Origin: Gemmatimonadota bacterium
GTDB lineage: Bacteria; Gemmatimonadota; Gemmatimonadetes; Gemmatimonadales; GWC2-71-9
NCBI GenBank assembly: GCA_009692115.1
Contig: SHZU01000015.1
Span: 1 to 33,429 of the forward strand
Direction: 5' to 3'
Length of the DNA: 33,429 nucleotides
Below are positions 26,201 through 33,226 of this stretch, piece after piece. Each line of letters starts with the position of its first letter. Position 1 is the first letter of the stretch. The translations under genes were made by a program, and so were the position numbers. The notes under the pieces were generated by a model. That model was not told the DNA's origin, did not search any database, and was given only the letters and a program-made list of their open reading frames with translations.

Positions 26201-26581
26201 ATCGCGGCCGGCGGCTATGGCGCGATCGGGGCTCACGGCCAGCATAACGGTCCCGGCTCCCACTGGGAGGTCTGGATGGCGGCGTCCGCGCTCGGTCCGA
26301 TGGGCGCGCTCGAGATCGCGAGCCCGCACGCGGCCCGGTTCATCGGCCGGGAGCAGGATCTCGGCACCCTCGAGCCCGGCAAGCTCGCCGACTTCATGGT
26401 GCTGAACAGCAATCCGCTCGAGAACATCCGGAACACCCTGGACATCCAGTATGTGACCAAGGGCGGTGTGGTGTACTTGAGCGACACGCTGGATGAAGTG
26501 TGGCCGCAGCAACGGAAGTACGGAAATTACTTCTGGGTCAATCCGGACGCGCTCAAGGCCGACGACCGGCCGCTCCACTGA
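23282..26581 (+). CDS. Exported TolB-like propeller fused to an amidohydrolase
   Basis: 1099 aa from ATG 23282, preceded by GGGAG; a TATCTT at 23248-23253 could be the -10 box. MIRRFLPSALAAVGFVTPVAAQ is a Sec signal. Residues about 50-640 carry PD40/WD40-like repeats with SPDG turns (RLSPDGSLIAFISDRKGQNNLWVMN; AWSPDGQYLYV; EVSPDGKWLAFARR; AWSPDGQWIAFTSW; AWSPDGREIVV). Residues about 690-1070 form an amidohydrolase: HxH at H743/H745 (DVHSHN), lysine K839 (SLKQYM), H886 (GFEHPLSY), a further His in GAHGQHNGPG, and the closing LEPGKLADFMVLNSNPLENI. The usual late Asp of the metal site is not obvious; GAHGQHNGPG stands where it is expected, so metal binding may differ. It likely hydrolyses an amide or peptide in the periplasm, with the propeller presenting substrate. 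Confidence 0.9.
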   Translation: MIRRFLPSALAAVGFVTPVAAQDKPADKPADKTWDVTLARGKTREIDFTTSEGTWMTVDASLDGSWIVFDLLGHVYRMPATGGEATVLTQNTGVAVNYQPRLSPDGSLIAFISDRKGQNNLWVMNADGSNPRAIYTDPAAQAAQPAWSPDGQYLYVQRPGSQSSPGGIWMYHKDGGAGVEILSAKAQSGASWPAPSADGRFLYFQVFTGAGMGEYPGRADFLSGAAQVRRLDLRTGEIAAISSGEQNQQVQSSSGGMAAPEVSPDGKWLAFARRIPDGTISWKGHTFGPRTALWLRNLANGQERLLVDPIELDMVETFKVTRPLPGYSWSRDGKTITIAQGGKLIRVDVASGGVTPIPFTAKVHRTISEQANTQGRLTDDPFTVKFARWQTAAPDGKTLAFQALGRLWTMALPNGTPKRVTAEGFGPFEYAPAWSPDGQWIAFTSWDDAVGGHLWKIRAAGGAPEQLTRAAGEYVHPAWSPDGREIVVAQGAGETGHGRGLLWNPWFDLVRVPAAGGDATPVVRVTLTPDGSGGAAFNAIRSQIVRPTWLPNGRIYYPHTGTGETTLYSIRPDGLDRRAHLTFPYADEASPSPDARWVTFQESDNVYVTPLPSGTGGTPVKIDHNRSNLPVTKLSTTGGLFPRWRDAGTVEFGSGNRYYAWHQATQKTDTVAIVLAAKRDVPPGTVAFTGARIVTLAGRKVVNGTLVVTGSRITCVGSCPIPKGARVISASGKTIIPGFIDVHSHNYREHRGIIPQHNYEGAVFLAYGITSTMDPSMWSQNLFPTGEMVDAGVIVGPRVFTTGDPLYAGDGLRQEDFTSYEAAEAGIRKLQNWGAVSLKQYMQPRREQRQWVSDIARKVGIQVTSENDDLEYTLGLIMDGQTGFEHPLSYLPLYGDATTFLGKARATYSPTFMVGGAGPWNEEYWYSQSETWKDPKLRRWMPWRQQIPQSRRRMLRPATDYSYPFIAQSLKDLIAAGGYGAIGAHGQHNGPGSHWEVWMAASALGPMGALEIASPHAARFIGREQDLGTLEPGKLADFMVLNSNPLENIRNTLDIQYVTKGGVVYLSDTLDEVWPQQRKYGNYFWVNPDALKADDRPLH

Positions 26582-26608
26582 CGGCGGCATTCGCTCGACA
26601 CCTGCCAC

Positions 26609-26643
26609 GGGGATGGGTCTCATGAGACATGCTATCCATCCCC
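26609..26643. terminator. Hairpin between two convergent genes
   Basis: GGGGATGG (26609-26616) and CCATCCCC (26636-26643) are perfect 8-bp arms. The loop holds a second perfect palindrome GTCTCATGAGAC (26617-26628). It lies 28 bp after the stop of the propeller-amidohydrolase gene. There is no T-run, so it is either a weak or protein-assisted terminator or an mRNA 3'-end stabiliser. The rest of the gap (26644-26827) shows no gene I can support. Confidence 0.5.
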
Positions 26644-26827
26644 AGCCGAACCCGGTCCCGGCACCGGACGCCGGGTGGGTCGGCTGAGGCGGGCGGTCCC
26701 GGCGTCGGGATCCGTGGGCACGCGACCACCCCGAGCCTGGGCCTAGGGGCGGGGCTGACCCGCCGTCGGGGGGGGCCGCTCCGTTCGGGACGAGTGCGCG
26801 ATGGCCGCGGCGAAGGCGATGGGGTTT

Positions 26828-29800
26828 CTAGGCTACATTGCCGCTGCACCCTCCGACCTTGGCACATTTTCGGTCGAGCGGCACCAGCTTGAGCTTGAGC
26901 AACTGGGTGTTGACCGCGTTCAGGTCCTTGGCCCAGACCTCCTCGAGACGGTCGGTATACCCTTTCAACTCGGTACTCAAGATCTTGAAGATCTCCGGCA
27001 TGTTGGTCGTCGGGCGCCCGTCGCCCCGCTCGGCCATCGACATCAGATTCGCGAGCCGGTTGTTGACCTTGATCGGAAAATTGAGCGGATCTTGGCCGCT
27101 TCGGTTCCGAACCTGGTAGATCTGTTCCTCCACCACCGAGGCGTTGGCCGTAAGCGTGGCACCGAGGGCCTTGAGCGTTGGGTCATCGGACTTCTTGAGC
27201 CGGGCCTCGAGCTGGGCTTTGATCCGGCGAATCGCAACCACCGCATCGTTGGCCTCGGTCACCTTGTCACGAACCCGTTTCGAGAACGCGTACTGGGCCC
27301 GGAGGTCCGCGTCGGTCACGTCGGTGATCCGGGGATTTCTAGTCACGACGATGGGCGCCGACACGGTTCGGTCATCAGCCGTTAGACGGGCCAGGTATCG
27401 GCCGGGCGGCACCGCCGGGCCACTAGTCCCCGCACCCCAGAGAATCATGCCCGGAAAGGTGGTGGCACCTTGAGTCCGAAGGTCCCAACTGAGGGATCGT
27501 AAACCGGCCTCATTGGGAAGGGTCGGGCCGGATCGCGACGCCGGGAATCCGCTCGACCCCGCGCCTCCGGCGGCGGCCAAAGAGTCACGAACGGCCTTCG
27601 GCGTGGTATCAGGCTCGAAGGTCCGTAACACGGCGCCGGCGGAATCGAGGATCTCGAGCTTGGCGGTTTTCGGGGTCTGCTTGAGCCACCAGCTGAGCGT
27701 CACATTAGACGCCGATCGAACCGCGACCGGTGGCTTGAAGAAGGTTGCTTCGGCGGCCGCATAGTTCGCCGTCACGGCCCGGAGCGGGGCCACATTGTCG
27801 AGGACCCAAAATCCCCGCCCGTGCGTGGCGATCACCAGTTCATTGCCCTCCACGACGAGATCAGCCACCGGCACATCGGGTAAGTTGCCGTTGAGGGACT
27901 GCCACGTCGCTCCGTCATCGTACGTGACATACACCCCGTGCTGGGTCGCGGCGTAGAGCAACCCTCGGCGGGTGGGGTCTTCCCGGACCGCGTGGACGTA
28001 GGCATCGACTCGAATGCCGGCGACGATCTTCGTCCAGGTCTTGCCATAGTCCTCGGTCTTGAAGATGTAGGGCGCCAGGTCGTTCAAGAGTGGCCGGCGG
28101 ACGGAGACATAGGCCGCCCCGGAATTGAACGCCGAGGCATCGATCTGGCTCACCCGGCCGAAGTCGGGCATTCCAGGCGGAGTGACGTTGGTCCAGGTCT
28201 TTCCACCATCGCGGGTCAGGTGCACGAGACCGTCGTCGGAGCCGGTCCAAATCACCTTGAGATCGCGTTTCCCGGGTGCGATGGAAAAGATCGTCGCATA
28301 CACTTCCGGCCCATTCATGTCACCGGTAATAGGGCCACCGGACTTTTCCAGTGTTTCCGGCGCGTGGCGCGTTAGGTCGCCGCTCAGCGCCGCCCAGGTC
28401 TTGCCGCCGTCGGCCGTGGCCCACAACCGCTGCGACGACACGTACAGGGTCTTCCGGTCCACCGGCGAGAAGATGATCGGGAAGGTCCATTGCCAACGTT
28501 CCTTGATGTCCTTCGCGGGTTCACCGGAGTAAAACCAGGGATACGGGTTCACCTCTCGGGACGTACCCAATCGCCGATTGTACTTGTCGACATAGGCGCC
28601 GTTGTTGGTACCGGAGTAGAACAGGTCGGGATCTCGCGGATCAGGCGCGATGTAGCCGGGTTCGCCTCCGCCGGCCTCGTACGCCACCGCCATCCCGCCC
28701 GCCGTGATGTCTTTGGTCGAGTCAGCTCCGAGATCTCGACGCCCTCCGCCGAAGGCACCGAGGTTCCAGTCGAACGGAACGCATAACGTACTGTTGTCCT
28801 GCTGCGAACCACAGACGTGGTATGGCAGATGCTTGGTGGTGATGGCATGGTAGAACTGTTCAGTGGGAAAGTCCTGGGCGGTCCACGTCTTCCCAATGTT
28901 CGTCGACACCGCGCCGCCGCCGTCGTTGGCCACGACGAGGTGAGACGGCTGATCGGGATCGATCCAGAGATCGTGGAAATCGCCGTGGGTGCCGTCGCCG
29001 ATGCTTTTGGTGGTCTTGCCGCCATCGGTGGACCGGAACAAGGAGGTGTTTTGGAGGTAGACCACATCGACGTTCCGCGGATCGGCGAAAACATGGGTGT
29101 AGTAGAAGGCCCGCTGCCGAATCGCCCGATTGTCGTTGATCTTGGCCCAGGTGGCGCCGGCATCCTCGCTCCGGAACAACCCGCCACTGTCATGCTCGAC
29201 GAGAGCATAGACCCGGCGCGAATCGGCTCCCGACACCGCCACGCCGATCCGGCCGACCAACCCAACCGCCGGCAAACCAGCGTTCCGGGTGACTTCCGTC
29301 CACGTCTCGCCACCGTCGATGCTCTTGAACAGGCCACTCCCCGGGCCCCCGCTCGACATTTGATACTCTTTCCGGTAGGCCTGCCACAGGGACGCGTAGA
29401 TGATGTTCGGGTCGTTCCGGTCGATCGTGACGTCGATCGCGGCGGTCTGATCGTCCCGAAACAAGACTCGGCGCCAGGACTTCCCGCCGTCGGTGGACTT
29501 GTACACCCCGCGCTCCGGGCTCGCCACGCTGTACTTACCGAACGCCGCGACGTACACGATATCGGGATTGGTCGGGTGGATCCGGATCTTCGCAATGCCG
29601 TGCGACTCCCGGAAACCGAGATGCGCCCAGGTCTTGCCGGCGTCGGTGCTCTTGTAGACCCCGTCACCCGGCATGATGTTGCCGCGAATGCAGGTCTCGC
29701 CCATGCCAATGAAGACGATGTCGGGATTCGATTCACTGACCGCGACCGCGCCGACTGAGGCGCTGGTCAGCTGGCCGTCCGTGACTGGAGCCCAACTGTC

Positions 29801-30031
29801 TCCGCCATCAACGGTTTTCCATAGCCCCCCGCCAACGGCCCCGAAGTAGGCCTCGGCGGGGCGGCCGCGGACCCCAGTGGCCGCAATTGAACGGCCGCCC
29901 CGGTCAGGGCCGATGTTCCGCCATCGATAGCCGGCCAAGAAGGTCGAGTCGAGGGTCACTGGTTGGGCCGCCAGCGGGACGACCGTGCCCAGCAGGACGG
30001 ATAGCACGAGGAGGAGTCGCGAATTGGTCAT
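26828..30031 (-). CDS. Secreted BNR/sortilin-like (VPS10-type) propeller protein, paralogue
   Basis: 1067 aa from ATG 30031 (MTNSRLLLVLSVLLGTVVPL, then AAQP), giving a short Sec signal with cleavage after the AAQ region. GTG 30088 is an alternative start but would push the signal inwards. It parallels the 14813 protein along its whole length: GPDRGGRS near the start, GDGVYKSTDAGKTWAHLGFRES, HPTNPDIVYVAAFG, SPERGVYKSTDGGKSW, GLFKSIDGGETW, then VATHGRGFW-type sequence (IATHGRGFWVLDNVAPLR). At least nine Asp boxes are visible. The C-terminal part (ALEARL-type helices, NNRLANLMSMAERGDGRPT) matches the paralogue's helical tail. No lipobox is present, so this copy would be soluble and secreted while the other is lipid-anchored. 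Ligand or activity is unknown. Confidence 0.86.
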   Translation of the reverse strand: MTNSRLLLVLSVLLGTVVPLAAQPVTLDSTFLAGYRWRNIGPDRGGRSIAATGVRGRPAEAYFGAVGGGLWKTVDGGDSWAPVTDGQLTSASVGAVAVSESNPDIVFIGMGETCIRGNIMPGDGVYKSTDAGKTWAHLGFRESHGIAKIRIHPTNPDIVYVAAFGKYSVASPERGVYKSTDGGKSWRRVLFRDDQTAAIDVTIDRNDPNIIYASLWQAYRKEYQMSSGGPGSGLFKSIDGGETWTEVTRNAGLPAVGLVGRIGVAVSGADSRRVYALVEHDSGGLFRSEDAGATWAKINDNRAIRQRAFYYTHVFADPRNVDVVYLQNTSLFRSTDGGKTTKSIGDGTHGDFHDLWIDPDQPSHLVVANDGGGAVSTNIGKTWTAQDFPTEQFYHAITTKHLPYHVCGSQQDNSTLCVPFDWNLGAFGGGRRDLGADSTKDITAGGMAVAYEAGGGEPGYIAPDPRDPDLFYSGTNNGAYVDKYNRRLGTSREVNPYPWFYSGEPAKDIKERWQWTFPIIFSPVDRKTLYVSSQRLWATADGGKTWAALSGDLTRHAPETLEKSGGPITGDMNGPEVYATIFSIAPGKRDLKVIWTGSDDGLVHLTRDGGKTWTNVTPPGMPDFGRVSQIDASAFNSGAAYVSVRRPLLNDLAPYIFKTEDYGKTWTKIVAGIRVDAYVHAVREDPTRRGLLYAATQHGVYVTYDDGATWQSLNGNLPDVPVADLVVEGNELVIATHGRGFWVLDNVAPLRAVTANYAAAEATFFKPPVAVRSASNVTLSWWLKQTPKTAKLEILDSAGAVLRTFEPDTTPKAVRDSLAAAGGAGSSGFPASRSGPTLPNEAGLRSLSWDLRTQGATTFPGMILWGAGTSGPAVPPGRYLARLTADDRTVSAPIVVTRNPRITDVTDADLRAQYAFSKRVRDKVTEANDAVVAIRRIKAQLEARLKKSDDPTLKALGATLTANASVVEEQIYQVRNRSGQDPLNFPIKVNNRLANLMSMAERGDGRPTTNMPEIFKILSTELKGYTDRLEEVWAKDLNAVNTQLLKLKLVPLDRKCAKVGGCSGNVA

Positions 30032-30144
30032 GATCGGATTGGATTGAGGAGACGGCAGGCCTTCGGGGACCACCCGGAACCTAGCCACTGAGATCGGGAC
30101 CCGCTACCAGGAGTTCACCTCGCGGTAGCTCCAAGACTGAACTC

Positions 30145-30267
30145 GCATCGTGCTTGGATGCCCATCAAGCCGGGGTCCAGTCGATCGAGCACCTCACTCA
30201 GATGGACGACAACGCGTTCGATCTGATGGCGGCCAAGGGCGTCGCCATCGTTCCCGGGCCTTCGTGA
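30145..30267 (+). pseudogene. Amidohydrolase fragment in a decayed intergenic stretch
   Basis: One frame reads ASCLDAHQAGVQSIEHLTQM, then DDNAFDLMAAKGVAIVPGPS, then TGA. HQAGVQSIEHLTQMDD and LMAAKGVAIVPG are the helix and strand around the third metal-binding His of imidazolonepropionase-like amidohydrolases. There is no start codon or catalytic HxH. Downstream, 30268-30520 holds further coding-like pieces in shifting frames, such as RGVAVIPPDDYLAAWEE, then DPEHIYYRFIPRSRGR before a stop at 30506-30508. I cannot assign these. From 30521 to 30660 I see nothing definite. The whole 30.1-30.66 kb stretch looks like gene remains. Confidence 0.45.
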
Positions 30268-30679
30268 TGGGGCCGAAGACCGGTGACAGCACCACGCGCG
30301 TTGTGCTCGACTTCCGCCAGACCCAGCTCCTCCATCAGCGGCGGAACGGACATCCCGAAGCGACCGCGCAGACCCTTCTGCCGGCCGGGTACTCCCATCG
30401 GGGCGTGGCGGTCATTCCGCCGGACGACTACCTCGCCGCCTGGGAAGAGGGACGAAGGACCCCGAGCACATCTACTATCGCTTCATCCCGCGTTCCAGGG
30501 GACGTTAGGCCCGGCTCGGCGCTGCGGGGCGACGATGTGGTGATTGGGCCCGACCCGGATTACTCCTGCCCCTCCGATCGACCTGATCTATCCCGTCGGC
30601 GGCCGGCCGCCATTCGAGGGCCGTCGGGCGGCCCGAGGCCATCACTCGACAGCCGCCACTCGGACGGGTATCATCAACC

Positions 30680-31636
30680 ATGCAATCCCCCCAGAGATCC
30701 ATTCACCGTCCTGTCTTTCTGCGCACCGCAGCGGTCACGTTCGGCCTGCTTCTCGCCGCCAGCTTGCTCCCGGCGGAGGCCGCGCGCCAGCAACCGTCCA
30801 CCACTTACGCGAAGGCCCCGCTGCTTCCCGACCTGACCGGCAAGGTGGTTCTGGTCACCGGCTCGACCGACGGTCTCGGCCGTGACGTGGCGCGCCGGAT
30901 TGCCGCCGCTGGCGCCCACGTGCTGGTTACCGGACGCAGCGTCGCCCGCGGGGACTCGCTCGTCGCCGAAATCGCCAAGAGCGGCAAGGGGAGCGCCAGG
31001 TTCTATCGCGCCGACCTCGCCTCCCTCGCCGAGGTCCGGCGCCTCGCCGACGCCGTGATCCACGACACCAAACGCCTCGACATCCTCATCAACAACGCCG
31101 GGGTCGGATTCATCTTCGATACCACCAGGAAGTTCAGCGCCGAAGGCTACGAGATGCACTTCGCGGTGAACTACCTGGCCCACTATCTCTTGACGAAGCG
31201 GCTGCTCCCGCTGATCGCCGCGAGCGCCCCAGCCCGGATCATCAACGTCTCGTCGGGGTCACAGGAGCCGATCAACTTCGCCGATGTGATGATGACGAAG
31301 GGCTACGTCGGGGGGCGCGGATATGCCCAGAGCAAGCTCGCCCAGGTGATGATGACGATCGACATGGCGCCCGCGCTCGAGAAACAGGGCATCCTGACCT
31401 ACTCGCTCCACCCGGCCACCACGATGGGCACCACGATGGCGCTTGCCCTCAAGGTCACCCCGCGTTCGACCATCGCGGAAGGGGTCGAGTCGGTGATCTA
31501 TGCCATGACCACCGCCGAACCGACGGGAACTTTCTTCAATCAGCTCAAGCCGTGGAAGGCACAGGCGCAGGCCTACGACGCCGAGGCCCGGGAGAAACTT
31601 CGGGCGCTGAGCGAGCAGCTGATCGGCAAGAAGTAG
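30680..31636 (+). CDS. SDR oxidoreductase with N-terminal signal-like segment
   Basis: 318 aa. Residues 11-36 (PVFLRTAAVTFGLLLAASLL, then PAEAARQ) look like a Sec signal with an AEA cleavage site, unusual for an NAD(P) enzyme. The classical SDR domain follows: TGSTDGLG (60-67), NNAG (138-141), a serine in INVSSGS (191-192) and Y215/K219 in YAQSKLAQ. The sequence is closest in style to retinol-dehydrogenase or WWOX-like SDRs (HFAVNYLAHYLLTKRLLPLI). TATCAT 5 nt before ATG 30680, with no ribosome site, suggests leaderless expression. A shorter cytoplasmic form could only begin much later, as no good start lies between residues 37 and 54. Substrate unknown. Confidence 0.82.
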   Translation: MQSPQRSIHRPVFLRTAAVTFGLLLAASLLPAEAARQQPSTTYAKAPLLPDLTGKVVLVTGSTDGLGRDVARRIAAAGAHVLVTGRSVARGDSLVAEIAKSGKGSARFYRADLASLAEVRRLADAVIHDTKRLDILINNAGVGFIFDTTRKFSAEGYEMHFAVNYLAHYLLTKRLLPLIAASAPARIINVSSGSQEPINFADVMMTKGYVGGRGYAQSKLAQVMMTIDMAPALEKQGILTYSLHPATTMGTTMALALKVTPRSTIAEGVESVIYAMTTAEPTGTFFNQLKPWKAQAQAYDAEAREKLRALSEQLIGKK

Positions 31637-31834
31637 GATGCGAACCTGATCGTGACGCAGGTCGTCGATGGCACCAAAGGCATTCACGCCATGATGCCGA
31701 AAACGATCTTCAAACGATAAGGGGCAGCGCGAGCCCTCGGCGCGAATGCGGGGATCATCGCCCCGGTGTCTGGTGTGTTGCTCGCCGCAATCGGCGGCGG
31801 CCTGATGCTCCGGCAGCGGCGTTCCCAGCAATGA
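31637..31834 (+). pseudogene. In-frame coding remnants after the SDR, ending in a membrane anchor
   Basis: Reading on in the SDR frame past its TAG gives DANLIVTQVVDGTKGIHAMM, then PKTIFKR and a TAA (31718-31720), then GAARALGANAGIIAPVSGVL, LAAIGGGLMLRQRRSQQ and TGA. The last piece is a hydrophobic helix plus a basic tail, like the C-terminal anchor of a membrane or surface protein. No start codon or ribosome site supports an independent gene. It is probably the tail of a lost gene. The remainder to 31879 contains nothing I recognise. Confidence 0.3.
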
Positions 31835-31879
31835 TCTGATCGCATTCGAAGCCGGGGCAGGAACCGCTGCTATGGTGGC

Positions 31880-33226
31880 CTAACGTCTCGTGAGCACGTA
31901 CCCGAAACCCGCCAGCACTTGCATCCGGCCACTCTCATCGGGCTCGGCGAACCGGATTCGCTCGAGGTAGGTGCCCGGCTTGCCCTTGAACTCGTCGTTC
32001 CCGATGAACTCCAGCTCGAGCAGCGGCCGCTCGGCGGTGACCGTGTTCTCGTACACCAGCGTCTTGATGGTGACCGCCGCGGCCAGCCCACCCTCGCGGG
32101 CAACCACCCGGAACCGGAGCATCACGCTCTCATACACCCCGAGGTACGGTGCCGGATCGACCGCCGGCAGAGCCGGCGGCTCCGGCCGCTGCTGGGACCG
32201 GCCGGTCCAGACCTCGAGCAGCGGTTCGATGAGCGACGGGCCGAGGGCCATGTGCTTGTCGCAATTGGTGAGCAAGGCAACGACCCGGCCCGTGGCCTGG
32301 TGGGCATAGAGGACCGAGCTCACGCCAGGACCGCCGCCGCCGTGATGGACCAGGCCGCCGGGCAACAGCATCCAGCCCAGGCCCCAGTGGTAATCGGCCG
32401 GCAGAATCATCGCCTTGGTCGGCCGCATCATCCGCTCGGCCGACTCGCGGGACAGGATCCGGCCGCCGCCCGGACCAACGCCGCCGTTCACCATGGCGCG
32501 CCCAAAGGTCACCAGGTCGGCCGCGGACATCATCAGGGTCGCGCCGGCCGGCGCCATGCTGAGCGGGACGAACGGCCGGGTCGCCTGGACCATGGTTCCT
32601 GTCGCGGGGTCGGCAAGGTCACCGACGCTCACGCGAAACCGGGGAAGGTCGGTGAGGTCCGCGAGTGCGTGACGCATTTCGAGCGGCTCGAAGATCCGTT
32701 CCTTGACCAGCGTATACCAACTCTTGCCCCGGATCTTCTGCGCCAGGCAGCCCGCCACCACGACCGCCATGTTGCAATAGGACGGCCCCCCGCCGGGCGG
32801 ATGTAGCTGGTCCAAGTCGGCGCATCGGGCCAGTGCGTCGACCAGGCGCTCCTGGTCGGGGCCGAAGTCCGGCAGAAAAACCCCATCGATGCCGCTGGTG
32901 TGATTGAGCAGCATCCCGCAGGTGATCCGGGCGCGCGCGGCCTCGTCCCGAATCCGAAACTCGGGAAGGTGCTCGATCACCGGATCGTCCAATGAGATCA
33001 ACCCGTCGTCCACTAGCTGCATCACCAGAACCGCGTTGAAGATCTTGGTGATCGAGCCGATGTGCATCACCGTGTCGGCGGTGACGGGGTCGCCGGTGAC
33101 GCTGTTGCGGACGCCCGCCACCGCGGTGGCCAGGGCCGCGCCGTCCCATATCGCCATCGATGCGCCGGTGATACCGGCGGCGGCCCGGGCCGCCTCGAGA
33201 ATTGGATCGGTGATCGGCATGGTCAT
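31880..33226 (-). CDS. Beta-lactamase-fold serine hydrolase (class C/esterase type)
   Basis: 448 aa. ATG 33226 overlaps the stop of the upstream amidohydrolase (ATGA). The penicillin-binding-fold motifs are all present: SxxK at S58-K61 in HIGSITKIF, YxN at Y150-N152 in PSYCNMA, and the HGG-type third motif at H295-G297 in LVHHGGGGPG. The last 100 residues (PYLGVYESVMLRFRVVAREG) are the lipocalin-like C-terminal domain often found in such esterases and D-amino-acid peptidases. No signal peptide is evident (MTMPITDPILEAARAAAG), so it may be cytoplasmic. Relatives act as esterases, D-aminopeptidases or beta-lactamase-like enzymes. The amidohydrolase neighbour suggests amide or peptide breakdown rather than antibiotic resistance. 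The stop TAG lies in a CGTTAGGC octamer. Confidence 0.88.
   Translation of the reverse strand: MTMPITDPILEAARAAAGITGASMAIWDGAALATAVAGVRNSVTGDPVTADTVMHIGSITKIFNAVLVMQLVDDGLISLDDPVIEHLPEFRIRDEAARARITCGMLLNHTSGIDGVFLPDFGPDQERLVDALARCADLDQLHPPGGGPSYCNMAVVVAGCLAQKIRGKSWYTLVKERIFEPLEMRHALADLTDLPRFRVSVGDLADPATGTMVQATRPFVPLSMAPAGATLMMSAADLVTFGRAMVNGGVGPGGGRILSRESAERMMRPTKAMILPADYHWGLGWMLLPGGLVHHGGGGPGVSSVLYAHQATGRVVALLTNCDKHMALGPSLIEPLLEVWTGRSQQRPEPPALPAVDPAPYLGVYESVMLRFRVVAREGGLAAAVTIKTLVYENTVTAERPLLELEFIGNDEFKGKPGTYLERIRFAEPDESGRMQVLAGFGYVLTRR

Noticed and set aside
24491-26623. Long minus-strand open frame (710 codons) opposite the propeller-amidohydrolase gene, and similar long frames at 15659-17386 and 18348-19757
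   Set aside because: They mirror well-conserved genes on the plus strand, lack start signals and family motifs, and are rich in Arg/Gly/Pro, as expected for antisense frames in high-GC DNA.
30103-30129. Inverted repeat GCTACC/GGTAGC resembling the TA operator arms
   Set aside because: Only 6 bp match, with a 15-bp gap and no toxin-antitoxin gene nearby; likely chance.
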